Below are positions 7,427-15,982 of a stretch of DNA of 64,000 nt, piece by piece. The stretch is from Chloroflexota bacterium (GTDB lineage: Bacteria; Chloroflexota; Anaerolineae; JAAYZQ01). A program made the translations under genes and the position numbers. The DNA lies in assembly GCA_018606645.1 (NCBI GenBank), contig JAGVRI010000011.1:65346-129345 (forward strand). Direction: 5' to 3'. Every line of letters starts with the position of its first letter. The first letter of the stretch is position 1. The notes below the pieces were generated by a model that was given only the letters and a program-made list of their open reading frames with translations, was not told where the DNA came from and made no database searches.

Positions 7427-9195
7427 CGTCGTCCTCCCGTACTTCGAAGTGAAGTTGTACTCAGTTTTGCGACATCCGTCGCAAAGGAGCGTATGGCGTC
7501 GCTATAGGTTTCTCCACTCCCGCGTTTGAACCACTGGATCCGCAACCGCCTCGAATCGAAACCGGATTCGTCCAGAAGTTCCCGAAGCCTCGCAAACCGT
7601 GTTTGGGCCCGTTCGCTGCCCCAAACATAGCGACAGTCGCCAGACGAACAACCGCCTAGGAATATGCCATCAGCCCCGTTCAGAAAAGCCCAAAGAATGT
7701 GAAGTGGATCGATCCGCCCGGCGCACGGCACCCGGATGATCTCAATGTTCTGGCTGCTGTAACGCAGCCGGTCGTAGGGCAGATCGTCATCCTCGTAGCT
7801 GCACCAGTTGCAGCGAAAACCGAGAATCCGAGGGCCATCCGGTGGTTGAGCAGCCAACACCGTTTCGATCCGAGAGATAAGTTGCCGATCTGCAAAGCGG
7901 TCAATTTCAATGGCCTTCGATGGACAGCTTGCTACGCAGAGCCCACACCCCTGGCACCGTTCGCGATCAATGTGCGTCACGAACAGCACATTGCCGTTTT
8001 TGCTCTCGGCGCGAATCGCTCCATACGGACACAGGCCAATACAGGTTCCACACCCGGTGCACAGAGCCGCATTGACGCTGGCGGTGGGACCTTCTGCCTC
8101 GTAGAAGATCAGAACATCTGGATCGTAGCCGAGTCCCTGAAGCAAAGAACGCAGCAAAAAGAAACGGTTTCTGCTAATCTTGCTGCCGTCTTGAAAGCGA
8201 CAGTGGTCATCCCGACACGGGATCATTGCGATCCGTTCGATCCCCATGCTAAGGGCTTTGAGAAAGAACTCGGGCGGGGTCCGCCCTACACAGGGCAGGC
8301 AGATAGGCATAAAACCAGACACACCGAGGATCTGCTCGATCTCGCTTGCAGACGGTGTGCTTCCTCGGCAGGTCAAGGCAATTGCCTTGTAGCCGTTGGC
8401 GCGAACAGAGGACTGGACGTTCCTGGCCAATGAGGCAAAGTCATAGTAGGCTGACTCAATCGCGCCTGCGGGGCAAGCACTGTAGCACAGCCCGCACGCC
8501 TGGCACTTTTCGAGGTTGATTTTGGCTGTCGTTGCCCCAGGGTCAATGCTGATAGCGTCATACGGGCATACGGTCGTGCATATACGACAACCACCACAGT
8601 GATCGGTATTCAATCTGAGGACAAAGCGACTCCAAACCTCCAGAGGCCGTGTATGAATAGAGGTCATCAGCGCTGCCGCTCCCTTGCCCTCTCGGACATC
8701 CTCATCGCTGACAACCTCCACCGAAAGGAAACTGGGCATGGCGGCCACAGAGGATCCGAGCATGCTTTTGTATTGCTGCAGGAGATTGGCGTCCAAAGTC
8801 TGCACGAGAGACGATAGCTCCTCGGAGTGGGTGTCCACCCATACGATCAGATCAAGACCCCTGGAGAGATTCGGCATCCATCCATTACTCTCGCCCGCTG
8901 ACGCATCTGGCTCGAAAAAGTAAACGGCCTTTACGGCAGCATCAGTCTCCCCGAGCAAGTGTCCCACTTCTTTGGCCAGCCCGTAGAAAAAGTAGTCATA
9001 GACAGTTCTGTCGCCCCGCGCCAGCGCATTAACGACAGCGTTATGTCCCTGCAGGCGAGCTCTCTTCTCGCAGAAATCAAGGGTTCGAAGGATCATGTCC
9101 CGGCAAACAGAGGTACTGGCCTTGCGTTCAGAAGGCTCCCTCATGGCCGGGATCGGAGGAACAAAGACATGCCCGTCTGTCACCTGCTGAACCAC
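7411..9195 (-). CDS. Multidomain redox protein: unknown N-terminal domain, two ferredoxin pairs and two MvhD-type domains
   Basis: Started at GTG 9195 (594 residues), seven bases after AAGGAG; the ORF-track ATG at 9255 would overlap the upstream gene by 43 bp without a ribosome binding site. Domains: about 25-190, a domain I do not recognise that is homologous to the whole product of the next gene upstream; 200-245, two [4Fe-4S] motifs (CGGCRICTTVCP, CQACGLCYSACP); 270-370, a degenerate MvhD-like domain (LTCRGST, LPCVGRTPPEFF, PCRDDHCRF); 379-430, a second ferredoxin pair (CTGCGTCIGLCP, CQGCGLCVASCP); 457-580, a canonical MvhD domain (GFRCNWCSYEDDDL, VPCAGRIDP, GGCSSGDCRY). MvhD carries electrons between hydrogenase and heterodisulfide reductase in methanogens. 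Here it probably links the FrhB-like flavoprotein to the glutamate-synthase-like modules. No transmembrane segments are evident. Confidence 0.78.
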   Translation of the reverse strand: MVQQVTDGHVFVPPIPAMREPSERKASTSVCRDMILRTLDFCEKRARLQGHNAVVNALARGDRTVYDYFFYGLAKEVGHLLGETDAAVKAVYFFEPDASAGESNGWMPNLSRGLDLIVWVDTHSEELSSLVQTLDANLLQQYKSMLGSSVAAMPSFLSVEVVSDEDVREGKGAAALMTSIHTRPLEVWSRFVLRLNTDHCGGCRICTTVCPYDAISIDPGATTAKINLEKCQACGLCYSACPAGAIESAYYDFASLARNVQSSVRANGYKAIALTCRGSTPSASEIEQILGVSGFMPICLPCVGRTPPEFFLKALSMGIERIAMIPCRDDHCRFQDGSKISRNRFFLLRSLLQGLGYDPDVLIFYEAEGPTASVNAALCTGCGTCIGLCPYGAIRAESKNGNVLFVTHIDRERCQGCGLCVASCPSKAIEIDRFADRQLISRIETVLAAQPPDGPRILGFRCNWCSYEDDDLPYDRLRYSSQNIEIIRVPCAGRIDPLHILWAFLNGADGIFLGGCSSGDCRYVWGSERAQTRFARLRELLDESGFDSRRLRIQWFKRGSGETYSDAIRSFATDVAKLSTTSLRSTGGRRCRNA

Positions 9196-9212
9196 AGGTT
9201 TTCTCCTTCTGG

Positions 9213-9779
9213 CTAGCGCTCCCATACCTTGATCGGACGGTGGTGGATCGAGCACAGCAACGCGCCATAGCCGGTTTGTTTCTCGACATCAGAGTCATCA
9301 ATGATCTGCACGTCGAGTATGTGTTCCTGGGGACCACAGCCAAGCATAGTGCAAAGTTTTCGGGCCAGCGCGTGATCGAGAGCCCCCGCGAGAGAACCAA
9401 GAGCCTCGGTCTTCCGCTCTGTCCAGACCAGCAGATGGATGGGCGTTGTCTGCACGGTCTCATGGAAACAAAGATCCGACGGAGTTGCATCATAGTCAAA
9501 CACATAGACGGCCCGGATGCTCCGATCCAGGGACGCCATGGCCTCGGCCACCTGCTTCGCTATGCTGTAATAGCAATACCCATGGGCGCAAGGATCCCCT
9601 TTTCGAACACGCTCCATGGCCTCCTCTGCGCCGGCGAGCCCCATCTTCCGAGCGCAGTACTCCATTGCCTGAGCCACGACTACCTCAGCGGTACTGGCAG
9701 CATCCGGCATCCGCAACGGCGGCGTCTGCGGCCTGACTCCTGTTACACGAGCTTCTTCCTTGATAGGCATTCGATCCAT
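9213..9779 (-). CDS. Conserved protein of unknown function, stand-alone copy of the N-terminal domain of its neighbour
   Basis: 188 residues, no family recognised. It aligns along most of its length with the N-terminal 190 residues of the ferredoxin/MvhD fusion next door. Shared features in order: a helix with YC or FC and R-K/R, GD followed by Y-x-Y or Y-x-F and the LAKEV/IAKQV helix, the strand AVYVFDYDA / AVYFFEPDA, the strand LLVWTERKTEALGSL / LIVWVDTHSEELSSL, LDV-IIDDSDV / LSVEVVSDEDV, and the ending GYGALLCSIHHRPIKVWER / GAAALMTSIHTRPLEVWSR. The copy has no Fe-S motif. First gene of the five-gene redox operon, with AGGAGGT six bases before ATG 9779. It may be a partner or regulatory subunit; no function is claimed. 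Confidence 0.7.
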   Translation of the reverse strand: MDRMPIKEEARVTGVRPQTPPLRMPDAASTAEVVVAQAMEYCARKMGLAGAEEAMERVRKGDPCAHGYCYYSIAKQVAEAMASLDRSIRAVYVFDYDATPSDLCFHETVQTTPIHLLVWTERKTEALGSLAGALDHALARKLCTMLGCGPQEHILDVQIIDDSDVEKQTGYGALLCSIHHRPIKVWER

Positions 9780-9896
9780 CGTAGTACCTCCTGTGCTATA
9801 TACAGATTTCCATTCAACACACCTGCTCTATAGTACCACAAACGACATCAAAATCTCATAGAAAGCCACCGCCGCTTCATGAAAAGAACATGAAAA
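9780..9896. other. Upstream region of the redox cluster
   Basis: Holds the ribosome binding site and presumably the promoter of the minus-strand redox operon. Only weak promoter-like boxes are visible (a TATAGA preceded at poor spacing by TTGATG). No gene is seen. Confidence 0.3.
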
Positions 9897-9925
9897 AGGC
9901 GACCTTGACATCGGCCAGGTCGCCT
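9890..9925 (-). terminator. Intrinsic terminator of the two-component operon
   Basis: On the minus strand AGGCGACCT, an 11-base loop and AGGTCGCCT are followed directly by a TTTTT run. It lies 60 bp after the stop codon of the response regulator and insulates it from the redox cluster. Confidence 0.8.
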
Positions 9926-9984
9926 GTAAGAAGCAGGCTTGGTACTGTTTTTGGAATACGGAGACTGTCTTGAGCAGTTAGGCG

Positions 9985-10698
9985 CTACTCGTGCGCGGTC
10001 CCCCGATTCTCTGGACAGGCCAGCATATAGCCGACCCCGTGCAACGTCACAATATATCGGGGGTTGGAAGGATCGGCTTCAAGTTTGCTGCGCAAATAGC
10101 GGATGTACGCCCGCAAATAGTCCACGTCGTTACGATACTCAGGTCCCCACACCTCGGTGAGCAACTTCTCATGCTCCATCACCCGGTTGGCGTTCAAGGC
10201 AAGTTGGCGCAAGAGCTCATACTCGGTCCGCGTAAGAGAGACTGGTTGGCCGCGCACTTTGACGCTGTGGCGGGCGAAATCGATCTCTAGGTCACCACAA
10301 AGAAGAACGGCAGCCACTCCGTCGCTGGGGCGCTTTGTGCGTCGCAACACCGCACGCACCCGCGCCACTAATTCCTTGGCGTTGAAAGGCTTGATCAGAT
10401 AGTCATCAGCACCGGCATCAAAGCCCTGGAGTATGTCGCTGTCCTGGGCTTTCGCCGTGAGCATAATAACCGGGACATCGGAGAACTCACGGATGCGACG
10501 GCATACCTCATAACCATCGAGGCCCTCTCCCAGCAGGATGTCCAACAAAACGAGATCCGGTTGTTCCAATGCCATCACATCAATCGCCGATTCGCCGTTG
10601 CAGGCAGCCACGACTTGGTAGCCGATCGCCTCCAAAATCTCGGTAACCAGACGCACCACGCGAGGCGCATCCTCGACTACCAGTATCTTGTCACCCAT
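9985..10698 (-). CDS. OmpR/PhoB-family response regulator
   Basis: 237 residues when started at ATG 10698, six bases after AGGAGG; the longer ORF in the track reads back into the kinase gene. The receiver domain (1-120) has the acidic pocket E9/D10, phospho-acceptor D53 in LVLLDILLGE, T81 and K103 in LIKPF. The C-terminal winged helix has LTRTEYELLRQLALNANRV and YIRYLRSKLEADPSNPRYIVTLHGVGYML, typical of DNA-binding OmpR/PhoB regulators. Its start overlaps the end of the histidine kinase gene by 8 bp, so the two form a coupled pair. Target genes are not indicated by sequence. The flanking redox cluster and cytochrome bd operon make a redox or oxygen signal conceivable, but that is only a guess from position. 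Confidence 0.9.
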   Translation of the reverse strand: MGDKILVVEDAPRVVRLVTEILEAIGYQVVAACNGESAIDVMALEQPDLVLLDILLGEGLDGYEVCRRIREFSDVPVIMLTAKAQDSDILQGFDAGADDYLIKPFNAKELVARVRAVLRRTKRPSDGVAAVLLCGDLEIDFARHSVKVRGQPVSLTRTEYELLRQLALNANRVMEHEKLLTEVWGPEYRNDVDYLRAYIRYLRSKLEADPSNPRYIVTLHGVGYMLACPENRGTAHE

Positions 10699-12112
10699 TG
10701 AGATCCTCCTCTCCGCATGCCACTGATTTTCCGAGCCTTTCGCAAGGAAGTGTAAAATAGAATATGCTCCCGTGACCCAGCCGGCTCTCGGCCCATATCC
10801 GTCCACCATGTTTTTCGACAATCGTCCGCGCGATCGGTAATCCCAAACCAGAACCTACGACGTGGCTCCCAAGGTTCGATTTGGCGCGGAAGAATTTTTC
10901 GAACAGTCGATTCAGATGCTCAGGGGAAATACCGATCCCCTGGTCTGCTACACTAATGGTGACCTCTTTTTCTCCCACCGTCCCTCGTACCACGATCAAT
11001 CCACCCTCAGGCGAGTACTTGATCGCATTGTCCAGCAAGTTGCGCAGTACCTGCAACAGCCGGTCCGGATCGGCCTCCAGGATCGGAAAATCATCAGGGA
11101 AATCAATCACAAAGCAGTGGTGGGTCGTGCGCCGAGACAACTCATTCACCACACTATGGACCAACCGAGGCAGGTGGACTGGCTGATACTCAAGTCTGAG
11201 GAGCCCGGCATCGATAATCGATGACTCAAGCAGGTCCCGGATCAGATCCTGCAGGATATCGCATTCCTGATCGATCATCTGCAGGAATTCACGCTGAGTC
11301 TCCGGACTGAAGGTAACTTCATCCATAAGCAAGGCAGTCGAATATCCCTTGATCGAGGTCAGAGGAGTTCGCATCTCGTGGGCCAAGGTTGAGATTAGCT
11401 CAGCCTTCAGGCGGTTCGCCTCACTGATCGTTCGAGTGGATTCCAGCTCCTCTCTGAGAAGAGCAGTTTGAATCGCCAACGTGATCAGCACAGCCACGCG
11501 CTCCAGTAGATCTAAATCCTTCTGGGTGAAACTCCCCGGTGTGCGAAGGTTCAGCAGCGCCAAGGCACCCATTGTAGTCTGAGCGGTGGCCAAAGGGACA
11601 CAAACAGCACTCAACGGTTGCCGCAACCCAGCAGTGGCTTCCTCAAATGCCTTCTGGTTGAAGGGGGTTAGATCGGCCATCGCCGCATTCGTGGATTCTG
11701 GCGTGGGATACAGCTCGCCTCGGCCATTCTGGAACACTTTGCCAACCATCCCCTCGCCAGGCGACAGGCGCATCTTCTTCAACGCGTCAAAGTCGTAACC
11801 TTGTGCGCCGCGGGCCACAAGCCGTCCCTCCGAAGAGTCATAGAGCCACACGCTGCCTGCATCAGCGGCATCCATGATCTGGACCAAAGTTGCGAGCAGA
11901 CGAGGAAGCAGATGGTCCAGGTCCTGCTCCGCCAGCAGAATCCTGGAAATCTCAAAGACGACCTGAAGCCGGCTATCCTGATCGGTCGTCTCCTCGTGGG
12001 TAGATGCCGGTCGCACAACGGACCCAACGTTGTGAGCAGCCAACGGTTCCTGTTCACCCACCGTGGGTGGGGTGGAGTTCGCCCCGACAACACCTTCATT
12101 TGAACGCGCCAT
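10691..12112 (-). CDS. Soluble GAF-domain sensor histidine kinase
   Basis: 473 residues when started at ATG 12112, preceded by GGAGGGT. Residues about 50-200 form a GAF sensor domain (SRILLAEQDLDHLLPRLL, MGALALLNLRTPGSF). A dimerisation/phosphoacceptor helix follows with H245 in LAHEMRTPLTSIKGYS. The ATPase domain shows the N box LRNLLDNAIKYSPEGG, G1 VADQGIGISPEH and G2 GSGLGLPIARTIVEKHGG. No transmembrane segment is present, so it senses a cytoplasmic signal through GAF (small molecule, haem or redox; ligand unknown). Transcribed from its own promoter together with the response regulator gene. Confidence 0.9.
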   Translation of the reverse strand: MARSNEGVVGANSTPPTVGEQEPLAAHNVGSVVRPASTHEETTDQDSRLQVVFEISRILLAEQDLDHLLPRLLATLVQIMDAADAGSVWLYDSSEGRLVARGAQGYDFDALKKMRLSPGEGMVGKVFQNGRGELYPTPESTNAAMADLTPFNQKAFEEATAGLRQPLSAVCVPLATAQTTMGALALLNLRTPGSFTQKDLDLLERVAVLITLAIQTALLREELESTRTISEANRLKAELISTLAHEMRTPLTSIKGYSTALLMDEVTFSPETQREFLQMIDQECDILQDLIRDLLESSIIDAGLLRLEYQPVHLPRLVHSVVNELSRRTTHHCFVIDFPDDFPILEADPDRLLQVLRNLLDNAIKYSPEGGLIVVRGTVGEKEVTISVADQGIGISPEHLNRLFEKFFRAKSNLGSHVVGSGLGLPIARTIVEKHGGRIWAESRLGHGSIFYFTLPCERLGKSVACGEEDLNG

Positions 12113-12140
12113 TGCTCTCACCCTCCAAACACTCTCAACG

Positions 12141-12169
12141 AGTATACTACATCTGGCTGGTGTTGGCAA
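12141..12169 (-). promoter_or_regulatory. Promoter of the two-component operon
   Basis: Minus-strand TTGCCA, 17-bp spacer, TATACT, ending 28 bp before the histidine-kinase start. It is divergent from the promoter of the UbiA gene, and the two are about 80 bp apart. Confidence 0.7.
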
Positions 12170-12250
12170 CAAACTCTTGGTTCGGAGAATACTACCGAGA
12201 TCGTCTGCAACAATAAACCCTTCATATCACCCTACCCAAACGATGTCTCA

Positions 12251-12279
12251 TTGACGTGCAAAGCATCCTGTGGTATACT
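12251..12279 (+). promoter_or_regulatory. Promoter of the ubiA-cydAB operon
   Basis: TTGACG, 17-bp spacer, TATACT. The long ORF-track start at 12270 lies inside this promoter, which supports the later start at 12378. The roughly 95-base leader between them shows no obvious riboswitch. Confidence 0.72.
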
Positions 12280-12377
12280 GGTGCACGTCCAGTCAAGCAC
12301 CGTGGGGGCCTGTCGCATTCGGTGGGGAGAGAGCCTACCAGCCGCCAGATGTCTGTTCTTGCCAGGAGGGTGCCAAC

Positions 12378-13418
12378 ATGTCCATCAACTTTGCCATGTG
12401 GAAAACTGCTCTGTGGACTCTGGTCAAGATGGACCAGAAAGAAGAATGGGATCGCCTTGACGTTGTTTCCAAATGGCTGATCGCCACCCGTTCAGCCGTA
12501 ACCGTAGTGACGGTCTACTCCTGTGTCATTGCCGGATTGCTCGCTGGGCGCGACGGCTATTTCCGCTTCCTGCCCTGGCTCATCGTCACCCTGGGCCTGT
12601 TCATCGCCCATGGCGCAAACAACCTGCTGAACGACTATACCGACTACCGACGCGGCGTTGACCAGGACAATTATTTCCGCACCCAATACGGCGTCCACCC
12701 TCTGGTGCAAGGGTTCTGGAACGCGAAGCAGCAGCTTCGATGGTTCGCCGTAACCGGGACACTGGCAGTCCTCTCGGGGATTTTCGCCTTGATCTACACC
12801 GGCTTCTCAGGTATCGTGATTGGCCTGTTCGCCCTCGGCGCTCTGGTCCTGCTCCTCTACTCATGGCCGCTCAAATATCTGGGCCTGGGTGAACTGTTCA
12901 TCTTTCTAATCTGGGGTCCGATCATGATTGCTGGTGTCTATATCGTCCTCGCCCGGGGCTGGACCGATCATGTGTGGTACGTGGCCCTCGCCGGGGTTCC
13001 CTTTGGCCTGAGCGTGGCCAGCATCAATATCGGCAAGCACATTGACAAACTGGATGCTGACAGGCGAAAGGGGGTAGGCACCCTGCCGGTGCGGATTGGC
13101 GAGCGGGTTGCACGTATGATCAACATGACTGTTTTGTTGCTGATCTATCTTGTCATCCTGTATCTGATCTTTGTACCGCGCTATTTCACCCCAGTCATGC
13201 TCCTTGTGTTTTTGGCCGGGAGACGTCTTGTCGTGGCACTGGGTGTGCTGAGCAAGCCAAGGCCTGAGAGCCCGCCTGAGGGCTATCCGGCCTGGCCCAC
13301 CTGGTTTTCGGCATTTGCCTTCCACCACAATCGCTTGTTCGGCGGCTTGTTCATCCTGGGCTTGATGGTAGACACCTTGCTGCGCGTCTTCCTGCCTGGT
13401 TTCTGGCCGATGCACTGA
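12378..13418 (+). CDS. UbiA-family prenyltransferase (MenA-like)
   Basis: 346 residues when started at ATG 12378 (AGGAGG eight bases upstream). Integral membrane protein with about eight hydrophobic helices. The two Asp-rich prenyl-diphosphate sites are present: NDYTDYRRGVDQD in the first and HIDKLDADRRKGVGTLPV in the second. The second motif, with its K-G-V-x-T-L-P-V ending, resembles 1,4-dihydroxy-2-naphthoate prenyltransferase (MenA), which makes demethylmenaquinone. It is followed 70 bp later by cydA and so may help supply quinone to cytochrome bd, although other UbiA substrates cannot be excluded. Confidence 0.78.
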   Translation: MSINFAMWKTALWTLVKMDQKEEWDRLDVVSKWLIATRSAVTVVTVYSCVIAGLLAGRDGYFRFLPWLIVTLGLFIAHGANNLLNDYTDYRRGVDQDNYFRTQYGVHPLVQGFWNAKQQLRWFAVTGTLAVLSGIFALIYTGFSGIVIGLFALGALVLLLYSWPLKYLGLGELFIFLIWGPIMIAGVYIVLARGWTDHVWYVALAGVPFGLSVASINIGKHIDKLDADRRKGVGTLPVRIGERVARMINMTVLLLIYLVILYLIFVPRYFTPVMLLVFLAGRRLVVALGVLSKPRPESPPEGYPAWPTWFSAFAFHHNRLFGGLFILGLMVDTLLRVFLPGFWPMH

Positions 13419-13487
13419 CGGCTGGAGGCTTTCTGGACCCTGCCGATGGAGAGGCTGTAGAGATACCGAAAATAAAGGAGAGGGCAG

Positions 13488-14888
13488 ATGGACCCTGTTG
13501 TACTGTCGCGATGGCAATTTGCTATCACCACCATCTATCACTTTTTCTTTGTCCCGCTGACGATGGGCCTAGTGTGGTTCATTGTCATCCTGCAAACGAT
13601 CTATGTACGCACCGGCAACGAAACTTACAAGCAGATGGCCAAGTTCTGGGGCAAGTTGTTCCTGATCAACTTTGCCATGGGTGTGGTGACCGGAATCGTC
13701 CAGGAATTCCAGTTCGGGATGAACTGGTCCACCTATTCCCGATACGTCGGCGATATCTTTGGCGTGCCGCTGGCGATTGAGGGCCTCCTGGCCTTCTTCC
13801 TGGAATCCACTTTCTTGGGGATATGGATCTTTGGCTGGGACCGCCTGCCCAAGGGCCTCCACGCCGCCACGATCTGGCTGGTCGCCATTGGATCGAGTCT
13901 GTCTGGGTTGTTCATCCTGCTCGCCAATGGCTTTATGCAACACCCAGTTGGGTACGTGGTCAATGAGACGGCGGGCCGGCTGGAGCTGGTGGACTTTCTC
14001 GCACTGGCCACCAATCCGCGCGGCTGGCTCCTCTTCGTGCACACCATCTCCGCCAGCCTGACCACTGCCGCCTTCTTTATGTTGGGCATCAGCGCCTACC
14101 ACCTCGTCCGGAAGCAACACCTGAATGCGTTCAAAAAGTCGTTCCAGCTCGTCGCCGGCATCGGTCTGATCGCCGCCATACTGGTAGGGGTAACTGGCCA
14201 TTTTCAGGGCATCTATCTGCTGGAGGTGCAGCCCATGGCCGCAGTGGCCTCAGAAGCGCATTGGGAAACCGTGTACCCGGCTCCTTTTAAGGTGATCGCT
14301 TTCTTTGACCGGACCGGTCAACGCGAGATCTGGAGCCTCGAAATCCCAAGGGTGCTCAATTGGCTCTATTTTCCCAAGGATGTGGGAGCGATTCCAGGCA
14401 TCCATCAGATCCAGGTTGAATATGAAGCCCGGTATGGACCTGGAAACTACATCCCTGTGGTCCCGCTTGCCTTCTGGATGTTCCGGATCATGGTCGGTGC
14501 CGGATTGCTCATGATCGCCCTTGCCGCCTATGGTTTGTACCTGCCGCTGAAAAAGTGGCCAGAGCGGTGGACCCGCTGGCTGAAGGGAATGGTCTGGGCT
14601 ATCCCACTGCCCTATATCGCCAATACCTCCGGCTGGATCCTGACCGAGACCGCTCGCCAACCCTGGATCGTGCATGGGTTACTCAAAACTGAGAATGCCA
14701 TGTCCCCGAACCTGAGTGGGGGAATGGTGCTCTTTACCCTGATCGGATTCACCCTGGTCTACGCAGTGCTCATGATCGTGGACGTGTATCTCCTGGTCAA
14801 GTTCGCCAAAGCTGGTCCTGATGCAGCCAGGCATGAGCACGAATCCGAGAATCGGATCCTATCGCCCGTCAGCGCGCCGGACTCGTAG
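13488..14888 (+). CDS. cydA: Cytochrome bd quinol oxidase subunit I
   Basis: 466 residues with about nine transmembrane helices. The N-terminus SRWQFAITTIYHFFFVPLTMG carries the axial histidine of haem b595, and GWILTETARQPWIVHGLLKT, near the C-terminus, is a family signature. The segment between about residues 240 and 330 is the quinol-binding Q-loop, of the short type. Subunit I holds haems b558, b595 and d and oxidises quinol while reducing O2 to water. AAAGGAG precedes the ATG. It sits between a quinone-type prenyltransferase gene and cydB in one operon. High-affinity bd oxidases usually serve microaerobic respiration or oxygen scavenging. Confidence 0.95.
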   Translation: MDPVVLSRWQFAITTIYHFFFVPLTMGLVWFIVILQTIYVRTGNETYKQMAKFWGKLFLINFAMGVVTGIVQEFQFGMNWSTYSRYVGDIFGVPLAIEGLLAFFLESTFLGIWIFGWDRLPKGLHAATIWLVAIGSSLSGLFILLANGFMQHPVGYVVNETAGRLELVDFLALATNPRGWLLFVHTISASLTTAAFFMLGISAYHLVRKQHLNAFKKSFQLVAGIGLIAAILVGVTGHFQGIYLLEVQPMAAVASEAHWETVYPAPFKVIAFFDRTGQREIWSLEIPRVLNWLYFPKDVGAIPGIHQIQVEYEARYGPGNYIPVVPLAFWMFRIMVGAGLLMIALAAYGLYLPLKKWPERWTRWLKGMVWAIPLPYIANTSGWILTETARQPWIVHGLLKTENAMSPNLSGGMVLFTLIGFTLVYAVLMIVDVYLLVKFAKAGPDAARHEHESENRILSPVSAPDS

Positions 14889-14898
14889 GAGGGATGCT

Positions 14899-15924
14899 AT
14901 GTCAACCGAGTTTCTACAAACACTGTGGTTCGTCTTGATCGCTGTCTTGTGGATGGGCTTCTTCTTCCTCGAAGGATTTGATTTCGGTGTAGGGATGCTC
15001 GTTCCTTTCTTCAGTAAGAAGGATGAGGAACGTCGGGCAACGATCAACACCATCGGTCCACACTGGGACGGGAATGAAGTGTGGCTCATCGTCGCTGGCG
15101 GCGCGACCTTTGCTGCCTTCCCCCACTGGTATGCCACCCTGTTCAGCGGCTTTTACCTGGCTCTGTTCCTGATGCTGCTGGGTTTGATCGTCCGGGGCGT
15201 GGCCATCGAGTTCCGTTCCAAGGGTACTCATCCCCGGTGGCGCAGCGTGTGGGACTGGTGCATGGCAACCGGAAGCGCGCTGACTGCCTTCCTGCTCGGA
15301 GTGGCGTTCGCCAACCTGGCCAGGGGTGTACCTATCGATGCCCAGATGGTGTACACTGGAAACCTGCTGACCCTGCTCAACCCGTATGGCCTCCTGGGTG
15401 GGCTGGTAGTCGTGGCCGCCTTCCTGTATCACGGCGCGAACTTTCTCAGTCTCAAGCTGGCCGGTGATCTGCATCGGCGCGCCCAGAACCTGGCGAGCAA
15501 CTTATGGCTGGCTGCGTTGATGTTAATGATACTGTGGAGCATTGCAACCTATCTGGCCACCGATTTGTACTCGCGACTCGGCATCGCTTCGGTCATTGTT
15601 ATGTTGTTTACGATCCTGGCTCTAGTCCTCGCCGGCATTTTGGGCCGGCAAAGAAAGGATGGCTGGGCCTTTGTCATGGCCGGGTTGGTCGTCATCCTGA
15701 TCCCGGCGACTATCTTTCTGATCATGTTTCCGCGCGTCATGATTTCCAGCACCGATCCGGCCTACAGCCTGACCATCTACAATGCCTCATCGTCGCCTTA
15801 CACGCTGCGGATCATGAGTATTGTGGCTTTGATCTTTGTCCCGATCGTGCTTGCCTATCAAGTCTGGTCCTATCGGGTTTTTCGCCAGCGCATCAAGGCC
15901 GAACCCGAGTCGCTTACCTACTAG
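14899..15924 (+). CDS. cydB: Cytochrome bd quinol oxidase subunit II
   Basis: 341 residues from ATG 14899 (TAGGAGGG upstream); the ORF-track start lies 26 codons earlier inside cydA. The N-terminus MSTEFLQTLWFVLIAVLWMGFFFLEGFDFGVGML is a typical CydB first helix ending in the conserved EGFDFG motif. HWDGNEVWLIVAGGATFAAFP is the next signature, and further hydrophobic helices follow. CydB packs against CydA and stabilises the haem-containing core. The gene begins 10 bp after cydA and ends at a small terminator overlapping its stop codon. No cydX-like or cydDC genes are visible nearby. Confidence 0.95.
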   Translation: MSTEFLQTLWFVLIAVLWMGFFFLEGFDFGVGMLVPFFSKKDEERRATINTIGPHWDGNEVWLIVAGGATFAAFPHWYATLFSGFYLALFLMLLGLIVRGVAIEFRSKGTHPRWRSVWDWCMATGSALTAFLLGVAFANLARGVPIDAQMVYTGNLLTLLNPYGLLGGLVVVAAFLYHGANFLSLKLAGDLHRRAQNLASNLWLAALMLMILWSIATYLATDLYSRLGIASVIVMLFTILALVLAGILGRQRKDGWAFVMAGLVVILIPATIFLIMFPRVMISSTDPAYSLTIYNASSSPYTLRIMSIVALIFVPIVLAYQVWSYRVFRQRIKAEPESLTY

Positions 15925-15936
15925 CTCGGGGTTTTT
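15904..15936 (+). terminator. Terminator of the ubiA-cydAB operon
   Basis: CCCGAG and CTCGGG, 15 bases apart, followed by GTTTTT. The stem overlaps the end of cydB, and the T-run merges into the -35 box of the next promoter. The stem is short, so termination may be partial. Confidence 0.5.
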
Positions 15937-15962
15937 GACAAACTGGACCTTATGAATATAAT
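15935..15962 (+). promoter_or_regulatory. Promoter of the thiamine operon
   Basis: Consensus TTGACA (15935-15940), 16-bp spacer and consensus TATAAT (15957-15962), about 20 bp before the TPP riboswitch. Confidence 0.8.
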
Positions 15963-15982
15963 AGATTTAAGTGAATAGCATT

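Noticed and set aside
9240-9833. 197-codon plus-strand ORF opposite the unknown redox-cluster gene
   Set aside because: Shadow of the real minus-strand gene; the minus-strand frame has the ribosome binding site and clear homology to its neighbour's N-terminal domain.
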